Assembly (NCBI GenBank): GCA_027919835.1
Contig: JANVFP010000015.1
Coordinates: 992,001-1,056,000, forward strand
Direction: 5' to 3'
DNA from: Lentinula raphanica
Taxonomy: Eukaryota; Basidiomycota; Agaricomycetes; Agaricales; Omphalotaceae
DNA length: 64,000 bases
Below the pieces are notes generated by a model. It was not told the DNA's origin and did not search any database. It was given only the letters and a program-made list of their open reading frames with translations. How positions within the stretch are numbered: the first letter of the stretch is position 1; the number at the start of each line of letters is the position of its first letter. The translations under genes and the position numbers were made by a program. Below, piece after piece: positions 44,541 through 57,089 of this stretch.

Positions 44541-46330
44541 TTTTGTAGGCTTCTGAGGAGTTCTGTCCTGTGTGATTTTTCCTTGATTCAAACAAATCGT
44601 TATAATTGAGCAACCAGCATCGGGGAACGAGACATACGTACCATTTGCGATCAACGATAACTGCAAACCACAGAAAACCATGAATCGATTCAGGTTCCCT
44701 CGTTTTGTTGTGTTATCAGGACTGTCGATCCCGTATTCTTTAATCAAGGCTTGAAGCGTATCAGCTGTAAGGATGAACATAATCAGACGATGAATTTCTT
44801 GTCACGGTGATGGGATCATGAATAAAATGAATAAAGTTGACCAGCTCGAACTACATAGCAGTCGCAACATAAAATGAATTGAAAAAACTCACCGTCGTAA
44901 GCCACCAAGTCTTTCAGCGTCTTGGGAAAGTGCTCGCTGATCTTGTCTTGAGCGTTGTAAATGGTATGCAAGGGCTCTTTGATGTTTCTCTCGCTCAGGA
45001 GAGAGTTGAGTCTCTTGCTTTCGCTGTATGTATAGAGAAACATGTGTGATGAGTGATTTGCGACAAGTTCGAGTTGAGTGAATGAGAGAGTGAATGATAG
45101 GTTTGATTCTCGTCGAATCAGAGTACCACCGAGGATGAGTTAACGCACGAATTATGGAGCTCCCGATGAGCCTTCTCCAGTTCTTTCTTACGTTGTTCGA
45201 ACTGTTCCTGCATTTTCGGTGATATTTTGTCTTGAAGATACGCTTGTACCTCGTCTCTGACCAGGCCATCCAGACCACGCTCAATCTCTTGGTTCACTAC
45301 AGCCCGATTGAAGATAATATGGATGTGGTCCAAGTTTGTTCGAATCGACATTATTTATCAATATAGCTTAGTGACCCAAGCACCATCGAAGCTCACCTTC
45401 ATCTTTCAGCTTGGCCTCTGCCGTTTCCTCGAGGAATTTTTTCATGAGTACTACCAAACGTGTCAATACGTATCGACTCAAGCGGGAGATATAGTCATTG
45501 GTTGATGAGCCTTCCACCCTGTGGACGCTCAACGACCGACTTGAAGCACTCAAAGCGAGTGTGATTCGAGAGAATGGTCGAAGAAACACTCACAGTCTAT
45601 CTCTTCAACACCGTCTGTCTGGTTTTTCCGGATTGCTTCGAGATCTTTGTGTATCCTGCGATAGTTTCAAATGGATGGAGGGAAGAGGGAAGGGAAGGGA
45701 AATCGAAGTAAGGAGTAAGAATTAAGGAGTAATAAGCGGAGATGGGATGAGAGGCATGGGAGGAACAGGAAAGAGGCGAACATTGATCAGTGATACTGGA
45801 AACCAACATCTCCGAAAGCAGTAGAAGCAGGCATGAATGATAAAAACACGTACTGCTTAATCTCCTCGTCCAACCGATCATTACCAGCAAACGCTCCCTG
45901 GCCAGAGTCTTGGCCCTCTGACAGTCGTTGTAGAATATGCTATATATACGAAAAACAAAACCGAGTGAATCAATCGTCAGTCGTTCAACATATCCTGTAA
46001 CGGTTGACTATAACGACAACAAACAGAACACGCAGAATACAAAGGAAGATACCTCACCTCCAACGTATTCAAACTCTCATTCATCATCCCAATCGAATGT
46101 TGCGCTTCAATCGTCGCGTCTGATCCGGGATAACTAGGTTGTGTCGCGATATCGATGGTTATCGAGGAAGAATCGGTCTGGGAGGATACCGATGCTTTCC
46201 TACTTGGAGAATCGGGATTCTGACTCGTTGAACTTTTGTTGCCTTTGTTGAGGGCGGGCGATTTGTTATCCGAGGTGGATGGGTTGGGCGGCAAAGGCAA
46301 AGTCCACCGTCGAGCGTTCCCGGATGGCAT
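44524..46330 (-). CDS. Coiled-coil hypothetical protein ending inside the MITE
   Basis: A multi-exon gene starting MPSGNARRWTLPLPPNPS. The N-terminal 70 residues are Ser/Pro/Asn-rich. Later exons are helical and charged (EIERGLDGLVRDEV, SPKMQEQFEQRKKELEKAH, ESKRLNSLLSERNI, ALIKEYGIDSP), consistent with coiled coil. The last intron uses GTACGT and CACAG, and the final exon (QNSSEAYK) runs into the MITE, which adds IGCRE and a TAA stop at 44524-44526. Without the insertion the frame would continue for about 20 codons. I do not recognise the family. Confidence 0.6.
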
Positions 46331-48984
46331 TCTTGAATCTTATGACTCGGCAGTCGTAAGCAGTCGTACTAGTATGATGTAGCTCGATTTTCAAGTTTAG
46401 GTTCGTGAGGATCTAGTTATGGACGAAATCACGAATCACGATATGTCAATGAGCTGTTCAAACTTCATTAGTATTGTTTTAGTCAATCCGCAGGAATGCG
46501 CAGGCGAAGGAAGGGAGGGGACGAACATGGAAGTGAATTGTCCAAGACTCCAAGACTCCAAATCGCTGGATGGTAGCTGATGGTAGCTGATGGTAGCTGA
46601 TGATAGATGCTGTGTATGCTGTGGAGGAAGGTAGCGAGTAAGGAAGATGTCCTTGAAGAAAATAGTTTCCATACCCCCTACGGTTGTCCTCAAGGACAAG
46701 GTCAAATTCGCCACCATCAAAGCTAATTGGACGGGGTCATACGGGGTCCTGGCACTCCGTTACAGTCACCACTTCTTTCAGCTTCTTTCCGATCACAGCT
46801 GTAACTCTTTGCCGTGGATGGCCGAATTGCAAGTTTCCGTACGGTTATACAGAATCTCACAGGTATTTTCTGCTACTCTCCACGCATGTACATTGGGTTT
46901 GAGGAATAAAGTCAGTTTCTTACTAAGTGTAAATATCTGATGGGCTCTAGAGCTTGTGCATCCCCGGGCCTTTGATACTATGAAATGAAATGGCAGGAGA
47001 ATTATAGCAATAGCAATGACTACAAGGCTCCAGCGTTCACCAATAATGAGTCTGACATGGGAGGCTAGTAGGACTCAGAGAATCACAAAGGTACAGCAAA
47101 GGTACAGAAGAGGACAGCGAGTAAGTACCGAAGCTCCTAGTACTGCCAACAATGATTTCAAATTCTTCTTTGAATTCTGATTCACCAGGCTCTCACTCTC
47201 GAGTCTCCGAGTCTTTCAGGCATGTGCAGATCTTGTGTTTTTCCCTACAAATTGCTTGAGAACGAGAATGACCTGGAATGAAGATTCAAGAAATGAGGTT
47301 TGCTGTACTGAATAGTCACCCACATACTTGCAATACCCTATAAGTATTGTACATTTGTACGTCTTGGGCAGTAGAGGTATCAGAACAAAGAATATGAAAG
47401 GGCTCAACCACTGCCACTAGCTAGTACCTACTAGTCGCGCTCCACACACAGTTGTGCACAAAACACATCAGCATGCTCAATCCACTGACAGGTATCCAAT
47501 CCAGAGACAACCTACAAGATCTAGGATACGAAGAGGCGAGGGATTTTTCGGGTCTAAGTCTACTAGCTGGGGAGTCGGGACACTCTCAAATGATCGAGCT
47601 GTTGGCAGAGGCAGTACTACTCTTGAAATTTTCACTTTGTTTCATATTGATTCACCACATAGACCTGATACTCTACTACAGTACTTAGATAGCGCTAGAA
47701 TAGAGAAAGAGATAGATTCTGTTTTGCCCACAAAACTTTACACCGAACTTGAAATTCCTTTGTACAACTAGTAGTAAGTAAGAATCTCATCTCACTCAAA
47801 GAGGAAGCCGCCTTCAGATTATCTTTTAGATTACTTTCCTTCGAACTCGCTTCGTGTCGTCTTGAATAGGACCCACGAGAGCATCACAGTAGTGACCATT
47901 TTCCATGGAAAGACCGGTCAGAATTGGAATCATGCCAAACAAAGGAGACAGTCAGGCCCCTCAGTCAGGCTTACTTAGGATTACCTTGGTCATCATCATC
48001 GTACTAGCAGGCGGCTTATTTTGTTCATCTCATCCTATATCAATTTCGTTAGGTTTCAATCCGTCCAGCACAAGTGTATTTTCTTGGGTGAATACAGCCA
48101 TGTTCAAGGGAGTCACCCCGCGGCTGGCTTTCTTCTGGTCTCTGATATTACTGTAAAGTGTCGATGTGTCTGACGAGGATGGTGACAGCTTCAATGAGAA
48201 CTGGGATGAGGCAGGAGACGACTATGAAGCCCTGTCGCTGATCTTCGACTCAGTTTGCAGTGTACAAAAATTAAAAAGCCTGACGGCGGCGGGTTTGGTA
48301 TCAGTCGGCGGCGAGGCCGGCACAGAGCTTGTACAAGCCGAATGCTCATGTAATGTCACCTCTGTCACACAGCTTACACTATCAGACCCCCAGCACGTCG
48401 GACCGGCGTTTGACAACTGCAAACTTGACCTTGTCCTTGAGGACAACCGTAACCCCCGCGATTGATAGATGGCTATAGATGGGCATGTGGATTCAACGTG
48501 CTGAACGTTATTCGACATCGTTATTCTATCGAAGCCTTCCTTGAGATTTCTAGGGTGTGATTAGCTGATATTAGTGGATATTAGTAGACAACAATGCGGT
48601 CTGTGGAAGGAATCATTGTCAAGGATCGTGTTGATGAACAGTCGATGCATTCATGAACGTGACTCGTCACTCCGAGTCGAGTTCGATGTTGGAACTTCGA
48701 GAAGCTCAAGAGTCAAATGATACGCTACGCAATCACGGTGCCACTTGTTCGAAACCTGCTTGCGTCGTAGCTGGCACTGCGCAACGTTCAGTATGCAAAA
48801 CCTGTTCAGTACTATATGTATGGCAATAACGATAATGAGTACAACAATTAGTCGAGATGATTGAAAATCTAGGGTGGTTCGAGTCTCGAGAGCAAAACAT
48901 GAGAAGAGAGTTTGTCGGATCCTGATTCGGAGGGGCGAAGTAGGGCGAAGGTTAGTTCTTACGACCAAGTATCAGATTCATTCA
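46331..48984. other. Gene-poor region with decayed fragments
   Basis: A tandem run of tggtagctga (three to four copies) lies near 46566-46602. A fragment read on the minus strand at about 48150-48030 (RGVTPLNMAVFTQENTLVLDGL) looks like the end of an ankyrin-type repeat but is enclosed by stops. Short frames elsewhere are unsupported. The related segments at 46681 and 48420 are listed separately. Confidence 0.35.
46647..46940 (+). other. Possible gene fragment with VVLKDKVKFA motif
   Basis: A 97-codon frame begins MSLKKIVSIPP and contains TVVLKDKVKFATIKANW. The same motif, TVVLKDKVKFAVVK, is encoded on the opposite strand at about 48450-48400, and the underlying 24 bases (ggttgtcctcaaggacaaggtcaa) are identical. 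Beyond about 45 bases the two diverge. Either both are remnants of one small gene family or of a dispersed element. I cannot assign a function. Confidence 0.3.
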
Positions 48985-51900
48985 TCAAGGTGAAGAGTTC
49001 TTCCGAATCACTTCTTCTTTTTCTTTTTCTTTCGCATTCGCAGCGTCTTCCTCAGCCCCTCCTTCCTCAGCTTCATCCTTTTCCGTGACTGTCTCGGCCG
49101 TCCCCAGTGTAGTTTCACGACTCTCAGCTGGCGGCGGCGATGGCGATGACGATGACGATGACGATGACGGAGGGGGTGCATGCTGGGTATTAGCAGCATG
49201 TAGCTGTTCTGCCATTAACGCTCTGAACCGCGAGGCTGGGTCGGTCACCTGCGCAGCAAGATGAGATCGCGAGCATGTAGATACGTGATAGAAGAAAGAA
49301 GGCCTCACCAATTGACGATAAGTCCCAGATTCCGTTATCCGTCCACCTGTTATTTCGTTAGTCAAAGGACTTGCTACAACGCGTCACTCGGAAACGCGAG
49401 AACGACCACAAAGACCCAACCACTGTACTCAGTACTCACCTTCCAGCACAACAATCCTCTCCGCCCTCGCAATCGTACTCAGCCTATGCGCCACGAACAA
49501 ACACGTCGTCTGTCTTTTCCTCAGGATCTTATCCACAGCATCGTTCACCCTATTCTCCGAATTCGCGTCGAGAGCACTTGTGGCTTCGTCCAGAGCGAGG
49601 ATCGCGGGGTTCTTGAGCAGGGCACGGGCGATGGCGAGGCGTTGGCGTTGACCGCCGCTGAGGCTTAGTCGACCGACTGATTCAAAAAATTAGAAAAAGA
49701 AACAAGAATCAGATGGATCAATCAATACTAGGAAGGGCGGGGCATGATTGTGATTATAATGCAAGAACGCACTCTCCGTATCAAATCCCTTTGGCATCCC
49801 CCACACAAACTCGCAATTCGCCTCCCTTGCCGCGGACTCGATCTGTTCCCGCGTCGCGGTCGGGTTCCCAAAGGCGATGTTGGACGCGATGGTGCCGGTG
49901 AAGAGGACAGGGTCTTGGGGGACGATGCCGATGGCGTTCCTCCAAGAGTCTACTCTGAGCTCACGGATGTCTGTTTGATTTCCAGATTTGGGAATCAGTA
50001 CATAGGGTCCAGGGAGTGAGAAGAGAGTGAGAATGTCGGACGTACCTTGCCCATCGAAGGTGACTTTCCCTTGCACCGGGTCGTAGTATCGCAGAAGCAA
50101 CGATTGAATCGATGATTTCCCACTTCCGCTGGTCCCGCTGTAATCCCAAAAAAACAAGAAAAACATCGTTATCAGCGATACAGTTCATACGGTTCGGGGG
50201 AGCACAACGACACCCAGTCAGTCCCACGTAGTACTCACACAATAGCCACGCTTTCCCCAACACCAATCTCCAGATTAAAATCCTTCAAAATCTCCACACC
50301 CCTTCGACTGGGGTACTCGAATCCCACGCGCTCGAATCGCACGGGACCTCGTCGGTGCGGGTCGAGTACGACACCGGTGTCTGTGGGAATCGCGGGTTCA
50401 CGTCCTAGGAGTTCGAATACGCGGTTGCCGGCTCCGATTCCGCGCATGATGGAGGACTACATAGAGAGAGGGGAAGGGGAAAGAGAGAGGAAGAGTGAGT
50501 GAGTGAGGTTTGGTTTGGTTTGGTTTGGTTTGGAAAGTTGGAACTTGGGGAGGAAGGAGGGATATGCGTACGTACGAAGAATGATCTGAAGAGAAGGAAA
50601 GGTCAAGTTTGGGATTGAGAGAAGGCTGAAGAGAAGGGTTCGCCGCACGTTAGCATTTGTAATCCACTTCCGACATAGACAGTGTATAACAGCAGACTAG
50701 TTAGGTCTCCGACCGTGATCTCCCCTTGTGAAACGAGCGAGCCGCCTGTAGTAACAAACGAGTAATCGATACCTCATTAACATACAACGGACGACGCAGA
50801 ACACGCACCATACCCCAACAACGCCAATATCGTCACATTTCCACTCCACCCCGTGCTCCCAAAGAAAATCCCGCTCGCAACCGCTTCCTTCCTAGCCAAA
50901 TTCAAAACATGCTGTACCCGCTCGTGGAACTTTTGCTGCTCCTGTGACTGGGCGTTGTACGCCTGGACTGTTCGGAGAGCGGAAAGGGACTCGGTGGCGT
51001 GTTTGGACATTTCGCCCATGGCTTCTTGGGTGCGGTTGGAGAGACGTTTGAGGTAGCGGCCGTAGAAAACCTTTTGGTTTCGATGAGATGATTGGATGGA
51101 GTGAAAATGAAGAATACGGAGAAGGACTCACCACACCGAAGGAGACGGGAGGGACGACGCAGAGCATGAGTGTTGTTAGTGTTGGAGAGAGGTAGAACAT
51201 GGCTCCCACTTGTGCAATTTGTTCAACATAGGTAGCCTCGTCAAATGGGTAAAAGTCATAGCTCACAGCCAGCAAAGGACATGACGACAGCTCGTAACCC
51301 ATCAGAAAGGTTTTGCGTTACACTATGAACAATGTCAGTGGTCAATTGGACAGACAGGGACTGCTCCGCACCTTTCACCCACAATAGTAGTATCCACACT
51401 CAGCCGACTAAGCACATCTCCTTCTCCACGCTCAACGAATTCGACTTCCTGGCGTAACGCTGCACTATATGTTTGCTCCCGTAACCGCGCTACTATCCGT
51501 TGACCTTCAAATGCGAGATCGAGCGTGAGAGACGAACTCGGGTCACAGCAAGCAACGAGATCCCCAACCTGACATCCTCATTAGATACGTCCGTCCAGCG
51601 TTTGCCGCCGCCCCAGCACTGAACAGAAACAACAATGCACCCGATGCTTGCCAGGTTGAAAGACCAAGTGGTATTTGCTTTTCTATTGAATTAAGAAGGG
51701 TAGACCGAGTATAACCTGACAGAGCTTACTGGATTCGCAGAGGAAAAGAAATCAATGAGTTTTCCGATGGTGAATGGTATTGACATGGTCACAGCAGAAG
51801 ACATGAGGAGCAATCCAACAGCCGTCGTGAGCGGTTTCCTTTCAGGTTTTGCGAGGGCCACTATTTTTCGAAAGGAGGAAGCTGTTGAAGAAGGACCGGA

Positions 51901-52134
51901 AGGTATTAAACGAGAGAGGAATCCAGGTCTTGAGCTTGAGGAGGCGGGAGAGTTTGTTGGATTAGTTTGGGTGGTGTAGTGTCTTGAAGTTGTTCGAAAG
52001 GATATGCCATTGCCATAGCTCAGGAGAGAGCGGGGTTTTGGAATGCAGGAGCCGGGTAGACGTGAATAGGAGTATCTGAGGTCCAGAAGGGCGACAGAGG
52101 AGACAGTAGTCCTGCATGTGGGCACGCCCAGCAT
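48985..52134 (-). CDS. MDL1: Mitochondrial ABC half-transporter, MDL1/ABCB10-like
   Basis: An inner-membrane peptide-exporter type half-transporter. The N-terminus ([13 protein letters not shown]...) is Arg/Ser-rich without acids, as in mitochondrial presequences. The membrane domain begins [16 protein letters not shown] and contains [16 protein letters not shown] and the helix pair around [31 protein letters not shown] strand opens the nucleotide-binding domain: Walker [11 protein letters not shown]-loop [11 protein letters not shown], signature [10 protein letters not shown], Walker [14 protein letters not shown] and the H-loop VAHRLST. The C-terminus is an acidic/Lys-rich extension (about 80 residues) ending at 48985. 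At least eight introns split the gene. MDL1 versus MDL2 cannot be decided from motifs alone. Confidence 0.88.
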
Positions 52135-52388
52135 GTTCTAGTGCGAAAACAAGAGTGTTCGGCAACGTTTTGCGGCAGGCCTTTTTCGGAAATTGCCTGC
52201 CAATTTCTTTCCCATTCTCTCGAGTCCCTCGACTCTCGGTAGCTCTCTCGGTGCGACTCTCACTCATACTTAAGTATGCACAAAGATTCAGGAAAACAAG
52301 TCAAGCCCATATGATTACAATTGTATAACCCTGCTAAACCGCAAGAAATATCCCAACAAAAATCCAAAACAATTCTTTAATCCTTCAG

Positions 52389-53082
52389 TCAATCCATGAG
52401 ATTTGTCAACGTATCAGCATACGCGTCCTCGAGCGTGACCGCAAACTGAGTAGCCTGAGGGACCACTTCCGCCTGGCAATAAAAAACATTCGTAATTCGT
52501 CCGCGTCAGACACATAACGACTTGAAACAAACTTCATCATAGGAAAACTCACAGGCGTAATCCCACTAATAGCCGCCAACAACGCAGCCGTGCTACTCTG
52601 TAATGCCCGAATGTCTTGTTCCACGACTGAAGTCCCTCCTCGGATCGACGCAAATGATTTTGCCTTTTCGGATATTTGGGTTAAGCCACCGACGAGAGCC
52701 GGGGAGGCATTCTCGAATTGCCCGAGGAGGGTGAGCGCGTCCATGTCAGTGGTCAGAGGCGAGGTAGCCTTTGTATCGGCCGTAGCTTCTTTCAAAGCAC
52801 CATCGAGCAGCACGGCGGCGGAGTGTATAGCCTAAGTCACGGAAGTTCTTGAATCATCGGAACGACTCAAATGACGATGATAGTACTTACATCGGCTTGG
52901 TTCGAAGTCCCTCTGAAGGCGTTCACACTGTTATCCCAGGTCGTGATCAATGAGTCAACTCTGGCGATGTCGGACTCGATCTTGTTTAGCGTTCGTTTAT
53001 CCGGAACAGGGATAGGTGTAGCAGTGATCAGTGAGAATAGACAACCCGAAGCGACTACGAGGAGCGAAAAAAGTCGAGCCAT
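52389..53082 (-). CDS. HsbA-like hydrophobic surface-binding protein, secreted
   Basis: Three exons. A signal peptide (MARLFSLLVVASGCLFSLITA) is followed by TPIPVPDKRTLNKIESDIARVDSLI, a helical region with DNSVNAFRG (the family's short F-x-G hinge), then AAVLLDGALKEATAD, LLGQFENASPALVGGLTQ and a last exon AEVVPQATQFAVTLEDAYADTL ending at TGA 52389-52391. Length near 180 residues, all-alpha pattern and lack of cysteines fit the HsbA family, whose Aspergillus member binds hydrophobic surfaces and recruits cutinase-type enzymes. An extracellular or cell-wall location is expected. Confidence 0.78.
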
Positions 53083-53600
53083 GGTGTTTGAGATACAGGC
53101 GAATGCAGCTCAGAGTCCTCGATATTAGCCGACAGCTGAGTTTTATAGAATTCAGTCAGAATCCAGTCAGACCGAGTGAAAGGAATAGAGAGCCTGGGAT
53201 TAAGTACATAGGGTGAACTCACCATTCACGATCCATTATGCATACCCGTACGTTCTTCGACGAGCAAATCACCTATGCGCGTTTTCAGTGCTTATTGCCT
53301 CAGCTGCTCGACAGCTCTTCGACAACCCTGATTCGGGAGGGAAAAATTATGAGTACAGTCTCTGGCACTCCAGGGACTGAGAATTCACTGTAGAAGGGCC
53401 CTAAGGGGTAAAACGTATGATTGGCTCGAGCCTCGAAGACCCAGAAAATGGGCTTGGCGTGCCAGAGTAGTTACTCTGAAGGTGGGAGAGCGAAAGAGAG
53501 CGACTATTCAGAAGAACTCACTTGGAAGAGAATTTTGAATTGGGTGTCGAGAACCGGTACCGGTATACAGGTACTGAGATGTTTTAGGTCGCTAGAGCAT

Positions 53601-54662
53601 GACTGGTGCGCGAATCGAGTGCGAGATGACAAAGAGAGCGTACAGAAGATGGTAGAAGATGGTTCACTCTGGAAAAGGCGTGGTAGGGAGTTTAAATGAA
53701 AGGGTGATGATACGAGGAAAGCTTTGCATTGTGAGGGAGGATGACGAGGGGCCAAACGATGCGCATATATGATTTCGACAGATTCGCAGGTCTAGGGCCA
53801 CTGGTTCACGTCCCGTTCACGTCTGTTGACTTTGTACATTGTACAAGTACAGCGGGAAGCTCAAGCGCAAGGAACTAGGCACTAGAGGTATACCGGTAAA
53901 CACTTGACATGGGGTAAATCCTGGTAAATCATATCAAAAGATAATGCAAGGCACACCTGAGGTCTCCTGAGGTTCGAAAGCATATGCCATATGTTCATCT
54001 GCGCAAGTTCACAAAGAACCCATCCACAAAGACACCTGAAGACGTCGTTATTCAGCGCGCGATTAATCGATAATCGAATCCTTTGTTATCGAAAGCTGCT
54101 CATGAGAGCAGATGAGAGCTCTCGATATTGAAAAGACGAAAGTTTGCGATTACTGGTGCGCGGATCGAGTGCAAGATGACGCAGAGAGCGTACAGATGAC
54201 ACTTCACTCTGGAAAAGGCGTGGCATGGAGTTCGAATGCGAGAATGAGGATTTGAGGAAAGTTATGCATTAGGATTGAGGGTGACCACTGACGAGGGGCT
54301 AAACGATGCGCATATATGATTTCAGTCTCTGAGATTCGCAGGTCCAGGTCCAGTTCAGTTCAAACTTCATGTCTGTGTCTGTACTGTACAAGTACAGCGG
54401 GAAGCTCGAGCGCAAGAACCTAGGCACTAGAGATACACCAGTAAACACTTGACATGGGGTAATTGTTAGAAAAATTATAAGATAATGCAAGGGCCAAGGC
54501 ACACCTGAGGTTCGAAAGCATATGTTCATCTGCGCGAGTTCACAAGAACCCATCCACGAAGACATTGTTGTTCAGCTCGTGATTAATCGATAATAGAATC
54601 ATTTGTTGTCGAGAGCTGTTCATGAGGCCCAAGGCTCTCAAAAACTTCGAAGAGAAATTGGA
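53601..54662. repeat. Two direct copies of a ~550 bp non-coding unit
   Basis: Unit 1 starts at 53601 (ctggtgcgcgaatcgagtgc) and unit 2 at 54151 (ctggtgcgcggatcgagtgc). Matching landmarks follow in order: agagcgtacag, ttcactctggaaaaggcgtgg, gcatatatgatttc, acaagtacagcgggaagctc, taaacacttgacatgggg, ttcatctgcgc and gattaatcgataat. The pair is diverged by small indels. No open frame is conserved between the units, so this is spacer or an old element. Confidence 0.8.
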
Positions 54663-54984
54663 ATGTTGTTGGAAGAGATGAAGAGAAGACGATAATCTCA
54701 GTACTTGGTTTGTTCCCACCATTTAGTAATACGTCATCGATTACCTCCTTCGTCAACTTCAAGGAAGCTGCAGCTTACGGACGACCACGGCCAGCGACCA
54801 CCCCCTTGCCAACCTTTGCCAACGCATCGATATCGCTGCGACTGTGCAGTGTGCTTTACATCATACCTCGCGATATTCCTGATAGGAGACTCAAATACTC
54901 TCAACATCATTGAAACCTGTACCACTTCCAACGGAGTGCCACTAGATTTCTTCCCTAACTTCAGATATCCGTCGTGAAGGCGAA

Positions 54985-56227
54985 ATGGAAGTTTCAACAC
55001 CAAAAGAATCCAGAATTCTTAGTAGCAGCGTAATGATTGTAGACGATCTATTTGCTATGCTCAAGAAATATGGGTATGTACACTGCTCGGCACAAATGCT
55101 TTGCACTTTGATTATCCAGGATTTTCACACATCGTCTCGCACGTACTATGGATATCTATCATAATCCACACAATCGTCCACGCGTTCACGTTCCAAAGTC
55201 AAGGGGACTACATCAGCGAACCAATCTCGCAAATCGAACATTCTCTCCAAGCCGCGAATTGCGCAAAAGAGGCAGGTAAGTAACCAACGCTGACCCTGAT
55301 GTCTGTACTTGTTCATGAGCTCGAGCTATATAGGTTCTAGTGATGCAAGTGAGTACCCAGTATCGAACCGTGCTTCTTGTGTCCAAATCAAGTCCGTGTC
55401 TGGATACTTGCGAGCCAGCGATAGTGGCTGCTCTTCTGCATGACTGTGGTCAAATGTGAGTCGAACCCTACGTATCTCCGCAACACCGTTTCCTCAGAGT
55501 ATCGGTGACCGCGTGGCAGCCTTCCACAGCATATTCTCGAAAACCAAATCCTTAGTTTCCGAGACCAGCTCGGAGGATACGTTGGACTTGGCAACCAGAG
55601 AAGCTACACCGTGACTTCCACTGATAGTCATAGCACTCCCCCAATGGATCAAGACGGACTCTTGATAAGTTCGTGCTCATTAGGCAATGACATGCTACTC
55701 GCCTCAGGCGAATCAGTCGGCAGGCATGGACATGATATCCTTGGAGGGATGTATCTCGAATCGAGAGGATTTCCGCCGGAAGTGTATGAGCTTGTCCGTG
55801 ATCATGTCGTTGCGAAGCGGTATTTGTGTGCAGTGGATGAGCAGTATTATGAGGGGTTGAGTGAGGGAAGTAAGAGGAGTTTGGAGTTCCAGGTGAGTAC
55901 CATAGTGCTGGGCAATGGCTCATGGGTATGCGATTGGACTGCGAGTTTCGAGTTTGTTTCTTCACCGTATCATATCAGCGTTCATCATATACATATAACT
56001 GATCCATCTGTTTTTTGATCTAGGGAGGCCCGTTCGAGGGAATCCAGATTGAACAATTCGAGAAGGATCCATTGTTTGCCGAGAAAGTACAGATGAGAAA
56101 ATTCGACGATGGTGCAAAGATAATCGGAGCGAAGGTACCTTTCATTGATGAGTATAGAGAGATTGCGGTGAAGGTTTTGGATCTGGCACGCAAGTCTGAG
56201 TCGGAAGCGGTGCAGGTGCACGGATAG
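54985..56227 (+). CDS. PhnZ-like HD-domain mixed-valent diiron oxygenase
   Basis: Relatives are iron-dependent oxygenases of the HD superfamily that cleave C-P or C-C bonds (PhnZ, TmpB, myo-inositol oxygenase). Start MEVSTPKESRILSS at 54985. Motifs in order: DYISEPISQIEHSLQAA (first iron-ligand His), AALLHDCGQ (HD motif), SVGRHGHDILGGMYL (His ligand; Tyr/Glu region before it), DHVVAKRYLCAVDEQYYEGLS, SKRSLEFQ joined across an intron to GGPFEGIQIEQFEKDP, and KFDDGAKI near the end. These last segments match PhnZ-type proteins rather than myo-inositol oxygenase. Five or more exons; the junctions near 55330-55400 are uncertain. The substrate is unknown; a phosphonate is one possibility. Confidence 0.75.
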
Positions 56228-57089
56228 CGCAGTTTAGCGTTCACGAAGTGGTGGGTTCCATGCTTCTTGCGAGTTGCATGTGGATATTGTTAGTCTTGCT
56301 ACTTTTACAACTTGGCCTTCATCAAGCCGCTGCTGATTGTCTGATTTCAATTTTCTAGGCTGTGGAATCTGGATACTTTCCTGGTTCCGTTTGTCTCTTC
56401 GGGTTACTACGATTATATAGCTGTTTTACTTTATGTTTTTCTGAGCTCGAGGAACACTGTCCAGGGTATGCTCTGGTCTGCTCTGGTACTGGTGCTTCAT
56501 GAGGGAATCGACTGAACCGGCAAAGGGAGATAAGCTAACATGAATGATGGTGCCTCGGTGAAAACGTGGAAATAAAGTAAAGTGACAGGGGCAGTCACAC
56601 TTTTCCGTGACAAGTTGGGTGAAGAGGGAGGGGGCTTTCCCAGCGAATCAGAGAACGTTTTCCCTTGACACCCTTTGACACCCCTGCCCTACTTCCTTTC
56701 TCCCATCCCTCCATTACTTCCTGCTGTTATTTGCTTTTCTCCTCCAATTCCTCACCTCTCGTCCTCTGTCTGCTCGTTTCTTGTTCTATCCTTTTTCTTA
56801 GCTGTCTGATTGTCATTGGTCGATTTGAGTTTTGTCTGGAATAAAGGATAAAGGAGAGATCGGACGACGGAGAAGAAGAAGACTGTGAGTTGTTCCTTGG
56901 TTACTATTTCCTGGGCTTTTTGGTTCCAGGTTATTCTCAGTCGTATGCTAAATTCCCGCAGCTCGTCGCTTAGGTTATATAGCTACAGCGATAAGAGCGA
57001 CATCTACAACCGCCACAAAAGCGAGTAAGCGATAACAACAACGAAGACAGCAAAACTGTCAGCAAAGATCAAAGCGAGAACGGCGAAGG
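56228..57089. promoter_or_regulatory. OPT transporter promoter with pyrimidine-rich tract
   Basis: The stretch 56680-56800 is strongly C/T-rich (tcctttctcccatccctcc...ttcttgttctatcc), typical of strong fungal promoters just before the transcription start. Downstream to the ATG the leader is purine-rich. An intron in the leader is possible. No gene is seen. Confidence 0.45.

Noticed and set aside
46566..46602. Tandem tggtagctga repeats as a possible CRISPR-like or regulatory array
   Set aside because: Contiguous ten-base copies without spacers; a simple tandem repeat in a eukaryotic genome.
48030..48170. Ankyrin-like fragment (GVTPLNMAVF) as a gene
   Set aside because: Only one partial repeat, enclosed by stops in all frames; at most a relic.
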